Origin: Lithospermum erythrorhizon
Lineage: Eukaryota; Streptophyta; Magnoliopsida; Boraginales; Boraginaceae
NCBI GenBank assembly: GCA_019722365.1
Contig: JADFUC010001028.1
Span: 186,001 to 250,000 of the forward strand
Length of the DNA stretch: 64,000 bases
Direction of reading: 5' to 3'
The translations under genes and the position numbers were made by a program. This document shows, in pieces, positions 13,705 through 25,657 of this stretch. The notes below the pieces were generated by a model, which worked only from the letters and a program-made list of their open reading frames with translations, was not told where the DNA came from and did not search any database. Numbering within the stretch: the first letter of the stretch is position 1; every line of letters starts with the position of its first letter.

Positions 13705-14632
13705 AAGAAAATTACTATGGATATGAGTAAATATAAATCCATAGTTCGAGGGGATCTTTAAAGTGCATACTACATTATTCAATCTGAAAACTTATATAAT
13801 TAAATATAGGCAGAGGACTTACGTCTTGACGGAGTGAATTCACCAAAATCTGACACAAATTCACAGCGTGGAATTTGACTTCCCTTCGACTCCTTGTTGT
13901 ATGTGATCGTGTAGTATCTCTAGTTAGTCCACCGGGTGGGGTTGAATCAGAACTAATCTATGCTAGTATGAGGATGAACAAAACCAGGAAAAACCCCAAA
14001 ATTCTTGGAGAATTTAGAGCCAAGGAGGCGGCTACTAGGGTTTTGGTGAAAAGTTTTACAAAAACTTTTTTGATGAAAAAACCTAAAGGATTTGCTTATA
14101 TAGGACTGAGTTAAAAACAAGCCAGATAAGCAACTTCCGTTAAGTATTAGCCCATTTCGTTAACTCTATTAATTTGGGCCTTCATGAGTTGCTAATATTT
14201 GAACTATTTAGGTAAGCTAATTAAATAGTAATGATAATATCAATAATCTTTCAAGTTAATACGATAAATACTAAAATTTTCCGGGCCGTTAAACAACTTC
14301 TTCAGTTCTATTCTAATTGATAAATATGCCATGAAATATAGAACCCTTGTAATTAGAAATACATTTCTCAATTATATAGTTCTCTTAATTTCATACTGAA
14401 ATATAACTCAAGCGATCTAATAGCATATTATTGTGACCTTCTGAAGGCTCGGATAATAGTAAGTTGTATAATAATAATAATTGATAATTACTATTATTAT
14501 ATATGATTAATAGTAAGATCTAGCAATGGCTCATAACCCTTAAATTGTCCTTGAGAGCCACACTAATGTATACAATTACTAAGTTGAACACTAAGTTACG
14601 AAAATCACATTTAACTTGTTGGTAAATGATTG
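13705..14632 (-). repeat. Copia LTR (5' LTR of the decayed element)
   Basis: This block resembles 55179-56075 along most of its length. Shared landmarks are gaaatacatttctcaat, the AT-rich run aattactattattat, the stretch cataacc(c)cttaaatt, tatacaattactaag and the terminal aatcacatttaac. It sits directly beside the degenerate primer-binding site, as a 5' LTR of a minus-strand element should. The exact left edge is uncertain by tens of bases. Confidence 0.65.
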
Positions 14633-14649
14633 CTTTTCTATGATTGTCG

Positions 14650-14860
14650 CCAGCGGGCATGTCGTGATTGATTCTGTTGATTTCCAACGGATGCATCTTC
14701 TTTTAGAGACTCATCTCATAAGAACTCCATTGTTAAGCGTGTTGGCTGAGATGATGCAGGATGGGTGACCCAGCAGGAAGTTTCCGGTGAGCACTTAGTG
14801 AGGACAAAGCGTCTTTGGAAAGACCCGTGGTGGTTGTGAGGCCAGATTAAGTAAATTTAA
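14650..14860 (+). mobile_element. Cassandra-type TRIM fragment carrying a 5S-rRNA-like sequence
   Basis: Bases ~14712-14800 resemble the middle and 3' part of plant 5S rRNA, including the internal promoter region: aagaactcc, gttaagcgtg and aggatgggtgacc appear in 5S order and spacing. The following gtgaggacaaagcg and ggaaagacccgtg match what I recall of the non-5S part of Cassandra LTRs. Cassandra elements are short non-autonomous retrotransposons whose LTRs carry 5S sequence. Only one copy is visible, so this is a solo or partial LTR. A plain 5S pseudogene is less likely because of the downstream Cassandra-like segment. Confidence 0.75.
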
Positions 14861-15180
14861 TAACGTAGAACTCAGTCTTGGCAGGCAGTACATAAAAGAA
14901 TCTTAAAGGAGTTTCTATTGCAGAAATGGACCTGAGTTTCCAACGTCCTTAGCAGGATGATAACTGCCTCTTTATTCACCTTAATGGGTAAGCTGAAACA
15001 CGTTCAGCTGACTCTGACACCTTTTGTGGCCAATCTGAGGTCAAATCATCAACTTTCCGCGATCCATGATCACATTTAGTTATGCATGCCGTCCACGGAT
15101 AAAAAATGTGGCTCGTGACCCTAGGTATTTACGAGTCACCGACTTTTGGAAGCTACCTTAGTATCCCTCAAGACACAAAC
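14861..15180. other. Unassigned intergenic sequence
   Basis: More GC-balanced than its surroundings but without an open frame. It lies between the Cassandra-like fragment and a LINE fragment, so it is probably further decayed repeat. No feature could be supported. Confidence 0.3.
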
Positions 15181-15650
15181 AAAAAACAAATTTTTTCAAA
15201 TATCATTGACAAAATAAAAAAGAAAAATCCTTTCTTGGAGAGCTAAATTTCTCAACTTGCTGGGCGTATCACTCTGATTAAGTTTGTACTCTGATCCACC
15301 CTTATTTACATCAATGGGTGTCTATGAAATTTCCTCTAAATTTATCCTTGAGGATATTGGTGAATATTGACAAACTTTCTTTGGGGAGGAATTCAATCTT
15401 CATCTATTCGAATTAATTGAGTTTCTTTACCTTAAGACTAGTAAAGTGGCATTGGTTTCAAAGGCATCTTACTTCAATCTTGCTCTCCCTCCCACAACGG
15501 TTGGTATTCTCCTTATACTGTCTTCTACCCTCAATCAAAATACTTCCTACTTGCTTTCTGCCTTCATTGTCCTGATCAAATCAAACTCTTCATGGACTTG
15601 GAAAAGCCTTCCTCTGGCATCATGTGCATATCAAATTTAATGTAATGGGC
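15181..15650 (+). mobile_element. LINE (L1-type) reverse-transcriptase fragment
   Basis: In two overlapping frames this gives LSWRAKFLN followed by GRITLIKFVL, the conserved downstream RT block of plant L1 LINEs. A FLWGG-like stretch follows near 15390 and SKASYFNLALP near 15460, like the segment after RT in these elements. Frameshifts and stops show that it is dead. It is a fragment only; neither the endonuclease nor the RT core is present. Confidence 0.65.
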
Positions 15651-16814
15651 GGTTGGTAATGGTTCCTCTACATCATTATCAGAATGATAATTAAACTAGA
15701 GTGATCTCAATCTTAGTGCTTTTAATCCTCGATAAATCAAGGCTACCCATCCTTGTCTACGAACTTCATTCAACTGTCTCATTAGAATACACTCTGTAAT
15801 TCCCTTTCTACATATTGTCTCAGTATCCTCAATCTGTCCAGCGGGAGAGCGGATAGAAAAAAAATAGCCCAAAGACTCCTTTCAATCCAAGACCTCTACA
15901 AGTGAATCCATAGCGACTCTATATCAATAGCAAACTCCCTTACGTTCTCAACCTGCATTGACTTAGGTCGGAATATACTTTGAAACTCCCGCTTTCCCCA
16001 AAGATAAAAAATTTCTTTGAAGCTCTCTTCGATAGATTCTACATTCTGGATATTTTAGCATGTAAACTAAAGCTTAACCTTCACCTTTATTGTCTTTGTT
16101 AGTTAAATAATGAAGTAGCCAATATGCTTCTTGAATGTTAAATACATCTGAAAACTTCTTTCATCTTTAATTTTAAAAAATTAGACGCATAGCAACATCT
16201 ATCAGCTCCTTCTTTTTTTTTTATAGTACTCTTTGGGTTACTTGGCTTATTAGGAATGAATTCACCTGTAATCATGACGATCAACGAACTCTATGTGGAG
16301 TTGGGCGAACCTCAAAGTTGGCATATGAATGGCTTCAAAATTCCAAGAAGTTTAGCCTCCTATCACTTAGTAGGACTCCTACTTTGTAGGAGGAATCTCA
16401 ACGGACACACTCTTGTCATGTTTCATGATATTATTCATTCTTTCTTTAATTCACAAAACTAACACTAACTTATCAAGCAGTTAAAAATTAAAATAACTTC
16501 AGACAAAATTAACTTTATGATTAATCAAATTTTGGAGCTCCAACTCACCAAAACTTAATTGACCAAGTAGCTTGATATGCTTATGCACTTATGCCTATGA
16601 CTCATCCCAAATTCTTGTAGTACTTTGAAGTTTGGGTGTAGTCAATTTCTAAACGGAACATGACTTAGCGTTCTAGATAATATTTAAAAAAAAAACAGAT
16701 AGGTGAATAAACTTTAATGGAAGAATCCAATCCTTATATCAATTTATCATAATGGCCCAAAGTGAATCATTCCCTCCTGGCCTTCCCATTAATGCATTAT
16801 TATACTATCTATCT
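15651..16814. other. Unassigned spacer upstream of NCL gene
   Basis: No gene supported. Short open frames exist (for example 16256-16462, +) but match no family I know and have no splice context. The left part may be more decayed LINE sequence. Confidence 0.3.
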
Positions 16815-17006
16815 TTTTTTTTATTTGACGTTTTCATATAATATCGATATAAAACTTTGATAATTTATTATTAATTATTTACTATTTTAATAAATATAAA
16901 ATTTATGTCATTAGATTAGTTTTAAAAATAATTTATAATATTATTTATGGTTTAAAAATGGGTGATAATTCGATATTTCAACATTATATGAAAATCAAAT
17001 AAGGAA
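16815..17006. mobile_element. Small inverted-repeat element (MITE-like)
   Basis: The left end, ttatttgacgttttcatata at 16821-16840 followed by atatcgatat, is nearly the reverse complement of gatatttcaacattatatg... at 16972-17004. This gives imperfect terminal inverted repeats of about 30 bases around an AT-rich core of about 125 bases. No coding capacity. The family is not recognised and no clear target duplication is visible. Confidence 0.55.
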
Positions 17007-17140
17007 AACAGAGAAATTATTTCTTAATGACAAGGCCTTATTCATGAATGATATGATTCATCCATGTTACTTTCATACAGTGTACACATTGCTTTCACTA
17101 TAATCGCGGATAAAAGCTTATATGTGTGTTGTACCCCTTC

Positions 17141-17171
17141 ATATATATTTATATATATATATATATATATG
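17141..17171. repeat. AT dinucleotide repeat upstream of NCL
   Basis: A run of AT/TA units, interrupted once by an extra T, about 300 bases upstream of the chosen NCL start. Confidence 0.8.
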
Positions 17172-17469
17172 TTTAGTGCTTTGAAGTTGTGTTATTGTGT
17201 GTCCTTACGCTTTTCCCGCAAATTGATGAAGGTTTGAAGTTTTAAATGAGGATGTATTAGATCATGAGATTCTGATGATAAGCCCAGGCGCCAATCTGTT
17301 GTGGTGTATGATTCATATTAAGTAATGTAAGGGAATGGCAATGACAAAAGCTATCATATTCACACTTTTTTATCTATACAAATTCCTAATTATTTCCATT
17401 TTTAAACACTCTACGTATCCAAATCTACCTCCCCAAATCATCACAATCACTTACAAAATCGAAACGAAA

Positions 17470-20400
17470 ATGATTCAGAATCCCAAAATTGTTGTCACCT
17501 TCTTGATAATATTAAGACTATTATCCATTTCAGTTAGCTCGTGTTATGGTCGTCCATTATCTTCGGATCTTGTGTCGGATGGAGTGCATGGGGGTGGAGG
17601 AGACACCCTTTTACGTATGATGTCTGAAGACGATGATGTTTGTGAGCAGACATATGGATTCATGCCATGCACAACAACAGCTATGGGAAATTTATTCCTG
17701 ATTCTTGTTTATGGGTATTTGATGTATCTTGCTGCTACTTATTTATCTAGTGGTAGTGAGCTTTTGCTGGAGATTCTTGGACCTGGTCTTATTGGTGGCC
17801 TTTTGTTGCCTATGCTTGGTGCTCTTCCTGATGCTATGCTTATTCTTGGTACTCATTTAATTTGTCAATTTTTATTATTGTTGGTTTTCAATGATCACTT
17901 CACTTGTAGAGTAAAAGTGGATCCAAAATAACCAAGAGATGGACTGATATTATCGAGAATTGAGTGAAAAATCACTACTTTTTGTCTTAATTCTCTGTTA
18001 GCATGTAAGTATTGCTTTTATTTTAATCAAATAGGTTACATTTTTTATGCTATGCTCATTCTTTGTACCCAATTCTATCAACTTTTTATTTGTTTCTCAA
18101 TGATTTTTACACTACTGTTGATAATGACACTCCTTGTATTGTGTAAAATTAATCCAAAATAACCAAGAGATAGAGTGGTATTATTAAGAATTGGAGTGAA
18201 AATCACTAGTTTTTGTCTTAATTCTCTGTCGGTATGTTTTCTATGTGTAATAGTCCTTTTATGTTCATCAAATAGATTAAATTCTTGATTTGTTTTTGGA
18301 ATAAATGAAGTGGGGATGAACATGCAGGGCATGTCTAAAAATGTCGTCTTTTTAAACCTGCAAAAAGTGGGTCATGTGAATTTGTAATTGAATTTCTAGC
18401 GTAACCGATCAAGATAATGGTGCAAAAAACAAATATTGGCAAGTTGGTGGTATTTTTCATAGCGATTCTCTTGATGCTTATTTTTAGTTTAAGAGGTTTT
18501 TTAAATTCAAAATAGTACTCCTCTTGTTTAAATAAAATTATTTTTATAATTTGGAACAGGCTCTCCATTTAGAAAGAGACGGCCTGATTGTTGTGACCTT
18601 TTAATGAATCATTTTCAGATTTGATGGACGATTTAATAATGCACATAGCATATACAACAGACTATATTGATTAGATATAAATGGATTTTCTAAGTTATTC
18701 ATGTTTGAGGTTAGGGAAAAGTGGGGTTAACATCACCAGATTTCAGGTAAAGAAAAAGCTAATTTAATGATGAGAAAGAACATAATGGGAGCGGTCCATG
18801 GTCCATCAATGGGAATTAAGTAAAACTGAAACTAATTCAGTGATAGAGCTGAACAGTTTAGAAAGCTCTATTGTTTAATCCTTTCTGCTGACAAGACCAA
18901 TTTATTTGTAGTGATTACATGAGAAGTTAAGTCGAGTTCGGATCCTTTTTTACATTTTGTGTCACTCTCTTACATTCAGTTAAGATCGTGAAACCTGATT
19001 TAATTTTTGTTTTCGTGCCATGATCTTAACGGGTTATAACATGAAGTTTTGCACAAAGTGTAACATATGATCCATTCCCAGTTAATTCTATCCAAATGTT
19101 GTATGGTGTACCTTTATGCTATATTGTGTTACTAAATTTGTTGTCGACCTGTTTTCCCTTGACGAAAAGAGTTGTGTTCCTACAACTTGTGATTCTTGTC
19201 TGCGTTGTCTTTCCTTTTCAGTATCAGGGGTATCTGGGAGTGTTGAAACTGCTCAAAGCCAAGTGTCTGTTGGAATGGGATTGCTTGCTGGATCAACTGT
19301 CATGTTGCTTACATTAGTATGGGGCACCTGTGTTGTTGTTGGCAAGTGTGACATACAGAATGATGTTGCTTTAGACCTGCAAGATACTAAAGGGTTCAGC
19401 TTGACAGGTTTCTTCCTAGAATAAATATTTCCATCTACCTTACTCTTTTATTGTCGTTTGAACAAATTCTTATGAAAAATATGTGGTTTGCAGTATTTGA
19501 CACTTCTAAGCTAGTTTTGTTCAGTCATTTATGTAGGAAGTGAGTATTAAAAGTTTGAGAAACACATGTAAAGATAAGATCAGTGTTTTTTTCGGTATTT
19601 TGCTTCATCGTACTGCTATTCCTTGATAACTTACATTTGAAGTAATGATTGGTTTGTTTTATTTTATTGGATCATCACATCAAAATATCTAGCATAATAG
19701 TTTATTGTGTACATACCAATCTTTTCCAACCATTTGACCGTCTAACCAACGAAAACACTTATTGCAGGGTCTGGTGTTAGCACTGATATTTGGACAAGTT
19801 ATGCTGGGATAATCATGGCCGTATCTGTCATCCCGTTCTTAGTTGTTCAATTGCCGCAAGCATTTACTTCCTCAACGGGAAGGCACTTGTCTGTTCTAAT
19901 TGCGCTAATTATATCTGTTTCCCTTTTAATCTCCTATTGCATCTATCAGGTATTCTTGACATACATAATGTTCTTATGCTTCTTTGGAGTTCCTCTATGA
20001 GGTTTAATCTTTTAGTTTTAAGGATGTAATGAAGTATGATTCCCGTTATTAAGGAAATTGTAGGTATTTATTGTGCTCTGAAATTTAGTTCTACTACTAA
20101 TTCTGTTCAAGGATTCTTGTTCTTTTCTTGTGAGTGGTTCCCAGCAAAATCTGTTAACGTGTGCAGCTGATTATCGCTTAATTTGTCCTGTCTAATTGAA
20201 TGAAGGCAATGTTATTTGGAGGCCATAGTTCTCATGTCTCCTTTATTCATGTTTCTGTGTTTTCCCCTTTGTATGACTGGATATTTTTCCAAGAGCTTAG
20301 GCAATTTTGAATGCAGGTTTTTCAACCTTGGGTTCAAAGGAGAAGGCTTGCGTTTGCAAAGGAGAAGCATGTTATCTCGGGAATCTTGAAGCATCTTAAG

Positions 20401-21761
20401 CAGCATGCACTGGGAAGACTTTGTACGGAAGAAGGAGAACCGAACCTAGAAGTTTTGAAAAAGTAGGTTTTTGTATTTATCTACCTTCTTGCTGACAGTT
20501 GACACCTATATGTTTCCTCACTTGATGAATGATTATTATCAGGCTATTCATTGCAATTGATGAAAATAAAGATGGGTCTCTCTCCCCTCCTGAGCTGAGA
20601 GCACTTGTTGTAGGGATTAGACTTGATGAAATCAATTTGGAAGAAGGTGATGCTGTCAAGACAGTAATGAGGGACTTTGATACCTCTGGTGATTCTAAAA
20701 TCGAGTTCTCAGAATTTGTTAATGGTGTGAGAAAATGGCTTGAGGAAGCCAAGGGTGCTAGAGCTGCTTCCCTCGAAGCCGGCCCTGAAACAATGAAGTA
20801 TTTAGATGATTTTCACGAGGTATGTCAACGTTTCTGGGTGTCTGTTATTTGAGATGTTTCATGGTTTCTATATCTCTTATTATCTATATGTGTTGACAGC
20901 AAACAAGAAGAGAACACTATTTCTTAGGTGACCAAAGTGATGAGGCAGCCGAGGGTGTTGAGAGTTCTCGGTGGACCTCAACAAAAGCTGTGTTGTTGTT
21001 ATTGGTTGGTACTGTTATTGCAGCTGCATTTGCTGATCCTCTGGTCGATGCCGTAGATAATTTTTCTAGTGCCACAAGCATCCCTACGTTCTTCATTTCA
21101 TTTATTGCCTTGCCCTTGGCAACAAATTCTAGTGAGGCTGTTTCTGCAATCATCTTTGCATCACGAAAGAAGCTAAGATCTGCCTCGTTAACATTTTCTG
21201 AGGTTCGTCATTACATATATTTCATTTATATATTTGGAGTTTTCATTTAACAACACGTCTTTCTTACTAGATCTTATGACTGCAATTACAGCTACCTGTG
21301 CTTGCTACAATAATTATTCTGCATTCTGGCAGGCACATCAATTACTGGGACTAATCCTAGTTTAGTTGACTTTTTTTATTCTCTATGAATATTTGCTTTA
21401 TTTACATTTATCCCACTTCCATAATCTGCAAGAAGAATTGCCAACTATAACCATCAATGTAGTTGTAAGCCGGTATTTCTTTCGCATCTAATGCTTTTCG
21501 TGACTTTTGCAGATATATGGAGCTGTCACTATGAACAATGTTCTATGCCTATCAGTTTTCCTCGCTCTTGTTTATGTTAGAGGGTTAACATGGGATTTCT
21601 CATCTGAAGTGCTCGTTATTCTCATTGTTTGCATCGTTATGGGAGTATTTGCCAGCATCCGGACAACCTTTCCCCTCTGGACTTCGCTGCTAGCTTTCTT
21701 GCTTTACCCGTTCTCCCTCGCCTTGGTATATGTTCTTGATTATGTCTTTGGTTGGACATAG
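17470..21761 (+). CDS. NCL: Sodium/calcium exchanger-like protein with EF-hands (NCL)
   Basis: A plant NCL-type exchanger, which moves Ca2+ across an internal membrane (Arabidopsis NCL) and is tuned by its own EF-hands. Seven exons give 573 residues: 17470-17848, 19222-19407, 19768-19949, 20317-20462, 20543-20819, 20900-21202 and 21513-21761. All junctions are GT-AG with matching phase. A signal peptide spans residues 1-~28. CEQTYGFMPC and several membrane helices follow, then the first exchanger repeat (SGSELLLEILGPG...LGALPDAMLIL). Two canonical EF-hand loops lie at ~304-315 (DENKDGSLSPPE) and ~344-355 (DTSGDSKIEFSE). The second exchanger repeat contains ALPLATNSSEA, with more helices to the end. 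I chose ATG 17470 over the in-frame ATG at 17335 because it places the hydrophobic signal at the N terminus. Intron 1 contains a decayed duplicate of the exon 1 end. Confidence 0.93.
17833..18285 (+). repeat. Tandem duplication across the NCL exon 1/intron 1 junction
   Basis: Copy A (17833-18048) starts inside exon 1 at gctatgcttattcttgg and runs into the intron. Copy B (18049-~18285) starts gctatgctcattctttg. Both contain ccaaaataaccaagaga and tttttgtcttaattctctgt in the same order. Copy B therefore holds a mutated copy of the exon end and of its donor site. Confidence 0.85.
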
Positions 21762-22599
21762 ATTTAGCAGATGGTAGTTGTAGTTCCACAACAAGTTAAA
21801 CCTTCGAGATTCTTGTTCACCCTTTATTTTAAATGACTCTGCTTGTGCTTTCATGCCAACGAGTCTTTTGCATAACGAATCAGACAATCCTTTGTAGTGT
21901 ATTTCAAAGGAGTCTGACAATTCTTCATAATGTCACTTATCTAATTAAAAACCACTCTGCTGGTTGACTTTTGCAATCTATTTTTATACCTATCTAGTAT
22001 CAGTTCTCACTTCTCACTAAGGGATATGTACTTTTGTCTCTCTTCATCTCCAATTTATTTATATTGAATCGATCGGTTGAAGATTGTGTTAGAGAACTTG
22101 TATGTGATGGCAATGGTGATTTTAGGACTCATTGATTTGATGACAATTCATTTTGCAGTAAATTTCATTTATACCTTGGATATTTATCAATGCATGATCC
22201 AGTAAAACTTTCTATCAACTATCGTTAGCGATGAAAATGAAAAATTGGAGTATGATTTTAGATGCTTAAATCGCCTTTCTTTTGAGCATTTGAAATATCA
22301 TGTTATAGTGTATGTTATATACATGTAACAGTTCATAATGGACGTCTCCTGACAGTATATAATCGCTTTCTCCATACATGTTAGTCATCGCTCTCTATTT
22401 GCATGTATTCATTGATTTGGTAGTTTAATTTTTTTTATACTACTTAAAACATTGTACAGATCTAGTTTTTTTGTGTGTAAATAGAGGATCTAAGCAATCT
22501 TTTATATCAAGAATGTAAGTTTTTTGCTTGGCAATTGCCAGTTTTCACATTTCCAACAGAAAAATCCAGAATGATAGAATGAATTTCACACAAAGTTGT

Positions 22600-24450
22600 C
22601 TACAGTTTCAGACTGAGATCAACTCTTTCTCCTACTTCACTATCACAGCTGCCAAGACTTGGTGATGGGAAGAAACTGAAGAATGGTTGCCCATTGAGTA
22701 TACTTGATCCACTGTTTCTTGGTCGTCGAGATCGATCTTCAAGGAGTCCCTTAAGTTAGGATAAAAACAGAAGGAAAAAAATTATGATCATGTTCCAGAA
22801 ACTTGAAGAATGCAAAGTGCTAATCTGATTATAAGCTGCATACCTGACTAGCTTCCTGCAAGTCTTGCTTCGAATGAGCCGAATTATCAAGAGTATCTCT
22901 ATGTTTTACATTTGAACTTGGTGAATCTGCCAATGGAGGAGCTAGTGTGAGAAAATCTCCATTTTCTTGAACAACATTTCTTGAGTTCTGCTCAGCTTGT
23001 GGAATTGAGTTTGAAGGTTCTCTGGAAAAAAGGTTGCAGGTTTAGGACACAACAAAGGATTTCAGACACAAGGAATAATTAATTGATAACTGAACCTTGA
23101 CATATGATTTCTTGGTTTTGCATTAGCAGGGAATCCATTGCTACCCAAAACTGATTCATTTGATCTCACAAGGGGATCAACCAAGGGAATAAGCGATTTT
23201 CCATGGAATGTAGGGGTTGGAGGAATTTCTCTTGCGAAGGGGTACTTCCTCTTCAACCCAAACATCTATACCACACACACAAAACGAAAAAGATGAGAAA
23301 CGTAAGTTCTTAATTAGGTCAATTTATAATGAGTGATCAAAATGGAACGCTTTAAAACATGAATAATCGTTACAAGACTTTATTAAAAGCAAGTGATCGT
23401 GGATGTCTTTCGTCGTCCTAAAACTTATTATAGTGTAGTGACATAAAATAAAAGCTGATTGGAAATATTGAACTTCCCCTACTAATCTACTATGATGGTA
23501 GTGAAAAACTTAATTGTACTCTTCTTTGAGTAGAGCTAAAACCAAAATAGTTAATCTGGGGACTTGTCAGATTTAATCTGTAGCATTGGATAGTGTTGAA
23601 GAAAAAGTACCTTCTCTCCTTCTTGCCACGATGGACTATATTTGTTGTGGAAATAGCTTTGGTTTGAAGGGGGCTCCATCTGCAAAACATGAAATGGTTA
23701 TATTGTCTTTGGTTTGAATATTTATTTAATCAATATAGAATCATTTGCCTGAATGCTAACCTTGGATGAAGGATGTGGTTGTTGAAATGTCATAGATCTT
23801 TGCATGAAATTAGGAAAATTCAAAATTGGGTTGTTAGCTTCATAAGTGACAGGATCAAAATCATGATCCAACTTTTGATTCTCATAATCAAGATTGAATC
23901 CACCATTAAATTTTTCAGGCCAAGAACCATCAAATCCACTACCAAAGCTTAATGTTTTTGGTAATGTCATTGGATTTGAACACAAATCATCAAAGTTAGG
24001 CATTGAAGGAGAAGGCTTAAACAAAGAGTTTGTTGAGGAGCCTCCATTTGAGGATATTGTTGGCAATGAAACTGATGAAGGGGGGAGGAAAAAAGGGTGT
24101 GTCAGTGGATCAAGACAAAGGTGATTGTTACTAGACTTTAAATTGGGACATTGAAGATCTAGTGTTGAAGAAAACTTATTGCTAGGAGACATAGTTTCAT
24201 CATTAGGAGGAAAAATATTGCATGCTTGTGGTTGTAAAATTTTACCCTTTTTGTGTTGTTCCTCTAGCCGAATCTTTTCCAACTGAGCTACACCTAAACC
24301 TCTTTGTGGCACTTTCTTTTGTTTCAACCGTTTAGAAGATCTATTATCACCAATACAACCACCATCACAACCACCTCCACCGCCACCGGTCAAGGCACAA
24401 GTGCATGTGCTGGGGTACGTTCTTCTTGAGCCATTCTTGTGTTCATCCAT
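22600..24450 (-). CDS. SPOROCYTELESS-like SPEAR/TIE EAR-motif repressor
   Basis: SPEAR/TIE proteins bridge TCP transcription factors to TOPLESS co-repressors in the nucleus and affect leaf and ovule development. Five exons give 418 residues: 24450-23761, 23679-23611, 23265-23096, 23021-22844 and 22749-22600; all phases fit. The family signature KKVPQRGLGVAQLEKIRLEE lies at residues ~45-64, after a Gly/Cys-rich stretch and a basic patch (SSKRLKQKK). The middle is Ser/Pro/Asn-rich and disordered. The protein ends in an EAR motif, DLSLKL, as its last six residues. An in-frame ATG at 24471 would add seven residues (MIISPVL); ATG 24450 (MDEHKNGS) looks more natural. It converges with NCL, whose stop codon is about 840 bases away. 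The assignment to TIE1/SPEAR3 rather than a paralogue or SPL itself is not settled. Confidence 0.88.
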
Positions 24451-24471
24451 CAAAACAGGAGAAATTATCAC

Positions 24472-25396
24472 AAGGGGTTAATTATAATAGACAAAGATAC
24501 CCAAAGCTAAGACCCCATGCACTTAATATACACAAATATGTAAGAAAATCAAATTCTTGAGGGGGAAACAAAAATCTACATTAATAGATTGCATCAAATT
24601 TCACAGATCATGTAATCAAAATAAATCTCCTTATATAGAATCAATCAAGAAATCACATAAAAAGATTGCAACTTAATGGTTTTTTATTATCTCTCAATAA
24701 TAATAATAAAAAACGTTGGTTTTTCCTTCAAATGAGTGAATCTAAAAAGGGTCTAAAAAGATTGTGTTAGTGAAGCAATACTTATACTCATATAGTATTA
24801 TTAAGAAGAAGAAATGAGCACATGATTTTAAATTTCATTTTTCAATTTTGAATTTTGAAATTTAGTTATAATGCAAATCTAGTGTAACTATGATTGTCTA
24901 TATTTCTTATTTGTAGGCCAAAACCTCGTTCCATATTCCTCTTTATTTTCGTAGACCGACTCTCACTCTCTCATTCTAAACACTGTGCTAAAAATGAGCT
25001 AAATCTTTGCTTGGTTTGTTGGAAAATAAATATAGGCATCTTTGAGAATTTTGGTTGGATTCTAAGTTTATATTATGTAAATCTATTGGGTTTTGTTTGT
25101 AGAATCTTTGTAATTTTATTAGAAACAAAATGTCCTTCAATTTAGTTGATTTTATATTGGAAATCACGGTTCCCAAAATGTGTACATATGAATAGTTAAA
25201 AATTAAGGTTGAAATCTTTTAAATACGGTAAGTTCAATGTGTAGTATAAATAATCATTTAAGTGTATCTTTTAATTTGTTATTCGATTTTTTTTTTTTTG
25301 TAATGGTATTAAATAAGACCAGTGTTAATACTTCTATAACAGATTGATTTTGAGCGTGTTTTTTTAAGACCTAGAAACATATATTTTGCTAATTGA
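24472..25396. other. Promoter side of SPEAR/TIE gene and spacer
   Basis: AT-rich sequence upstream of the SPEAR/TIE gene. The 24480-24780 part probably includes its leader. No other gene is supported; open frames near 24894-25176 on both strands have no family resemblance. Confidence 0.35.
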
Positions 25397-25657
25397 TACT
25401 TCCTCCTATTTTTAATATAAGTCGTTTATGTTGTTTTTAATTTATTTAAATTATAAGTCGTTTAATCTATTTTACACCATATTTTATCTAATATACCCTT
25501 AATTAATGAAACCAAATATTAATGAATGGTAAGTTATAAAAATCAAAAAGGAACATTTGGATCATTAATTATTATTAAATGAAGTCTAAAATTATTAAAT
25601 GTTCACTCTCTTAAAAATAAAAAAAATAACATAAATGACTTATATTAGGAGGGAGTA
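25397..25657. mobile_element. Stowaway-like MITE
   Basis: About 257 bases bounded by TA on both sides. The left end (25399) reads cttcctcctatttttaatat and the right end, reverse-complemented, reads ctccctcctaatataagtca: the CTCCCTCC-type terminal inverted repeat of Stowaway elements. Both ends carry the ataagtc(g/a)tttatgtt stretch. AT-rich core, non-coding. Stowaway MITEs are mobilised by Tc1/mariner transposases. Confidence 0.8.

Larger units (their letters stand above)
7620..14650 (-). mobile_element. Decayed Ty1-copia LTR retrotransposon
   Basis: Read on the minus strand, the polyprotein order is that of Ty1-copia. Gag-like sequence lies at ~11640-11084 (DEWVLNLRIILQ, then a stretch like the copia gag domain with SWNLAQIQYEKVARYDIY). 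GAG-pre-integrase lies at 10460-10230 (YLWHCVLGHIN, then CESCLLGE). The end of integrase is at 9772-9590 (KLSKCYFIGYPRETAW). Reverse transcriptase is at ~8950-8600 (KVCKLQKSIYGLKH, then a decayed YVDD-type block), and RNase H at ~8230-7900 (AKRSMLIKKFVTEL). Every domain carries stops or frameshifts, so the element is dead. A degenerate initiator-Met-tRNA primer site (plus strand ggctcatgatgccac, ~13690) borders an LTR-like block. About 2 kb separates that site from gag, more than usual for copia, so a further insertion is likely. No matching left LTR was found. Confidence 0.85.

Noticed and set aside
14712..14800. A functional 5S rRNA gene
   Set aside because: The 5' third of 5S is not recognisable, several conserved positions differ, and the flank looks like a Cassandra LTR rather than a 5S array spacer.
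18078..18568. Two minus-strand open frames of 77-84 codons
   Set aside because: They lie in NCL intron 1, overlap the duplicated block and match no family.
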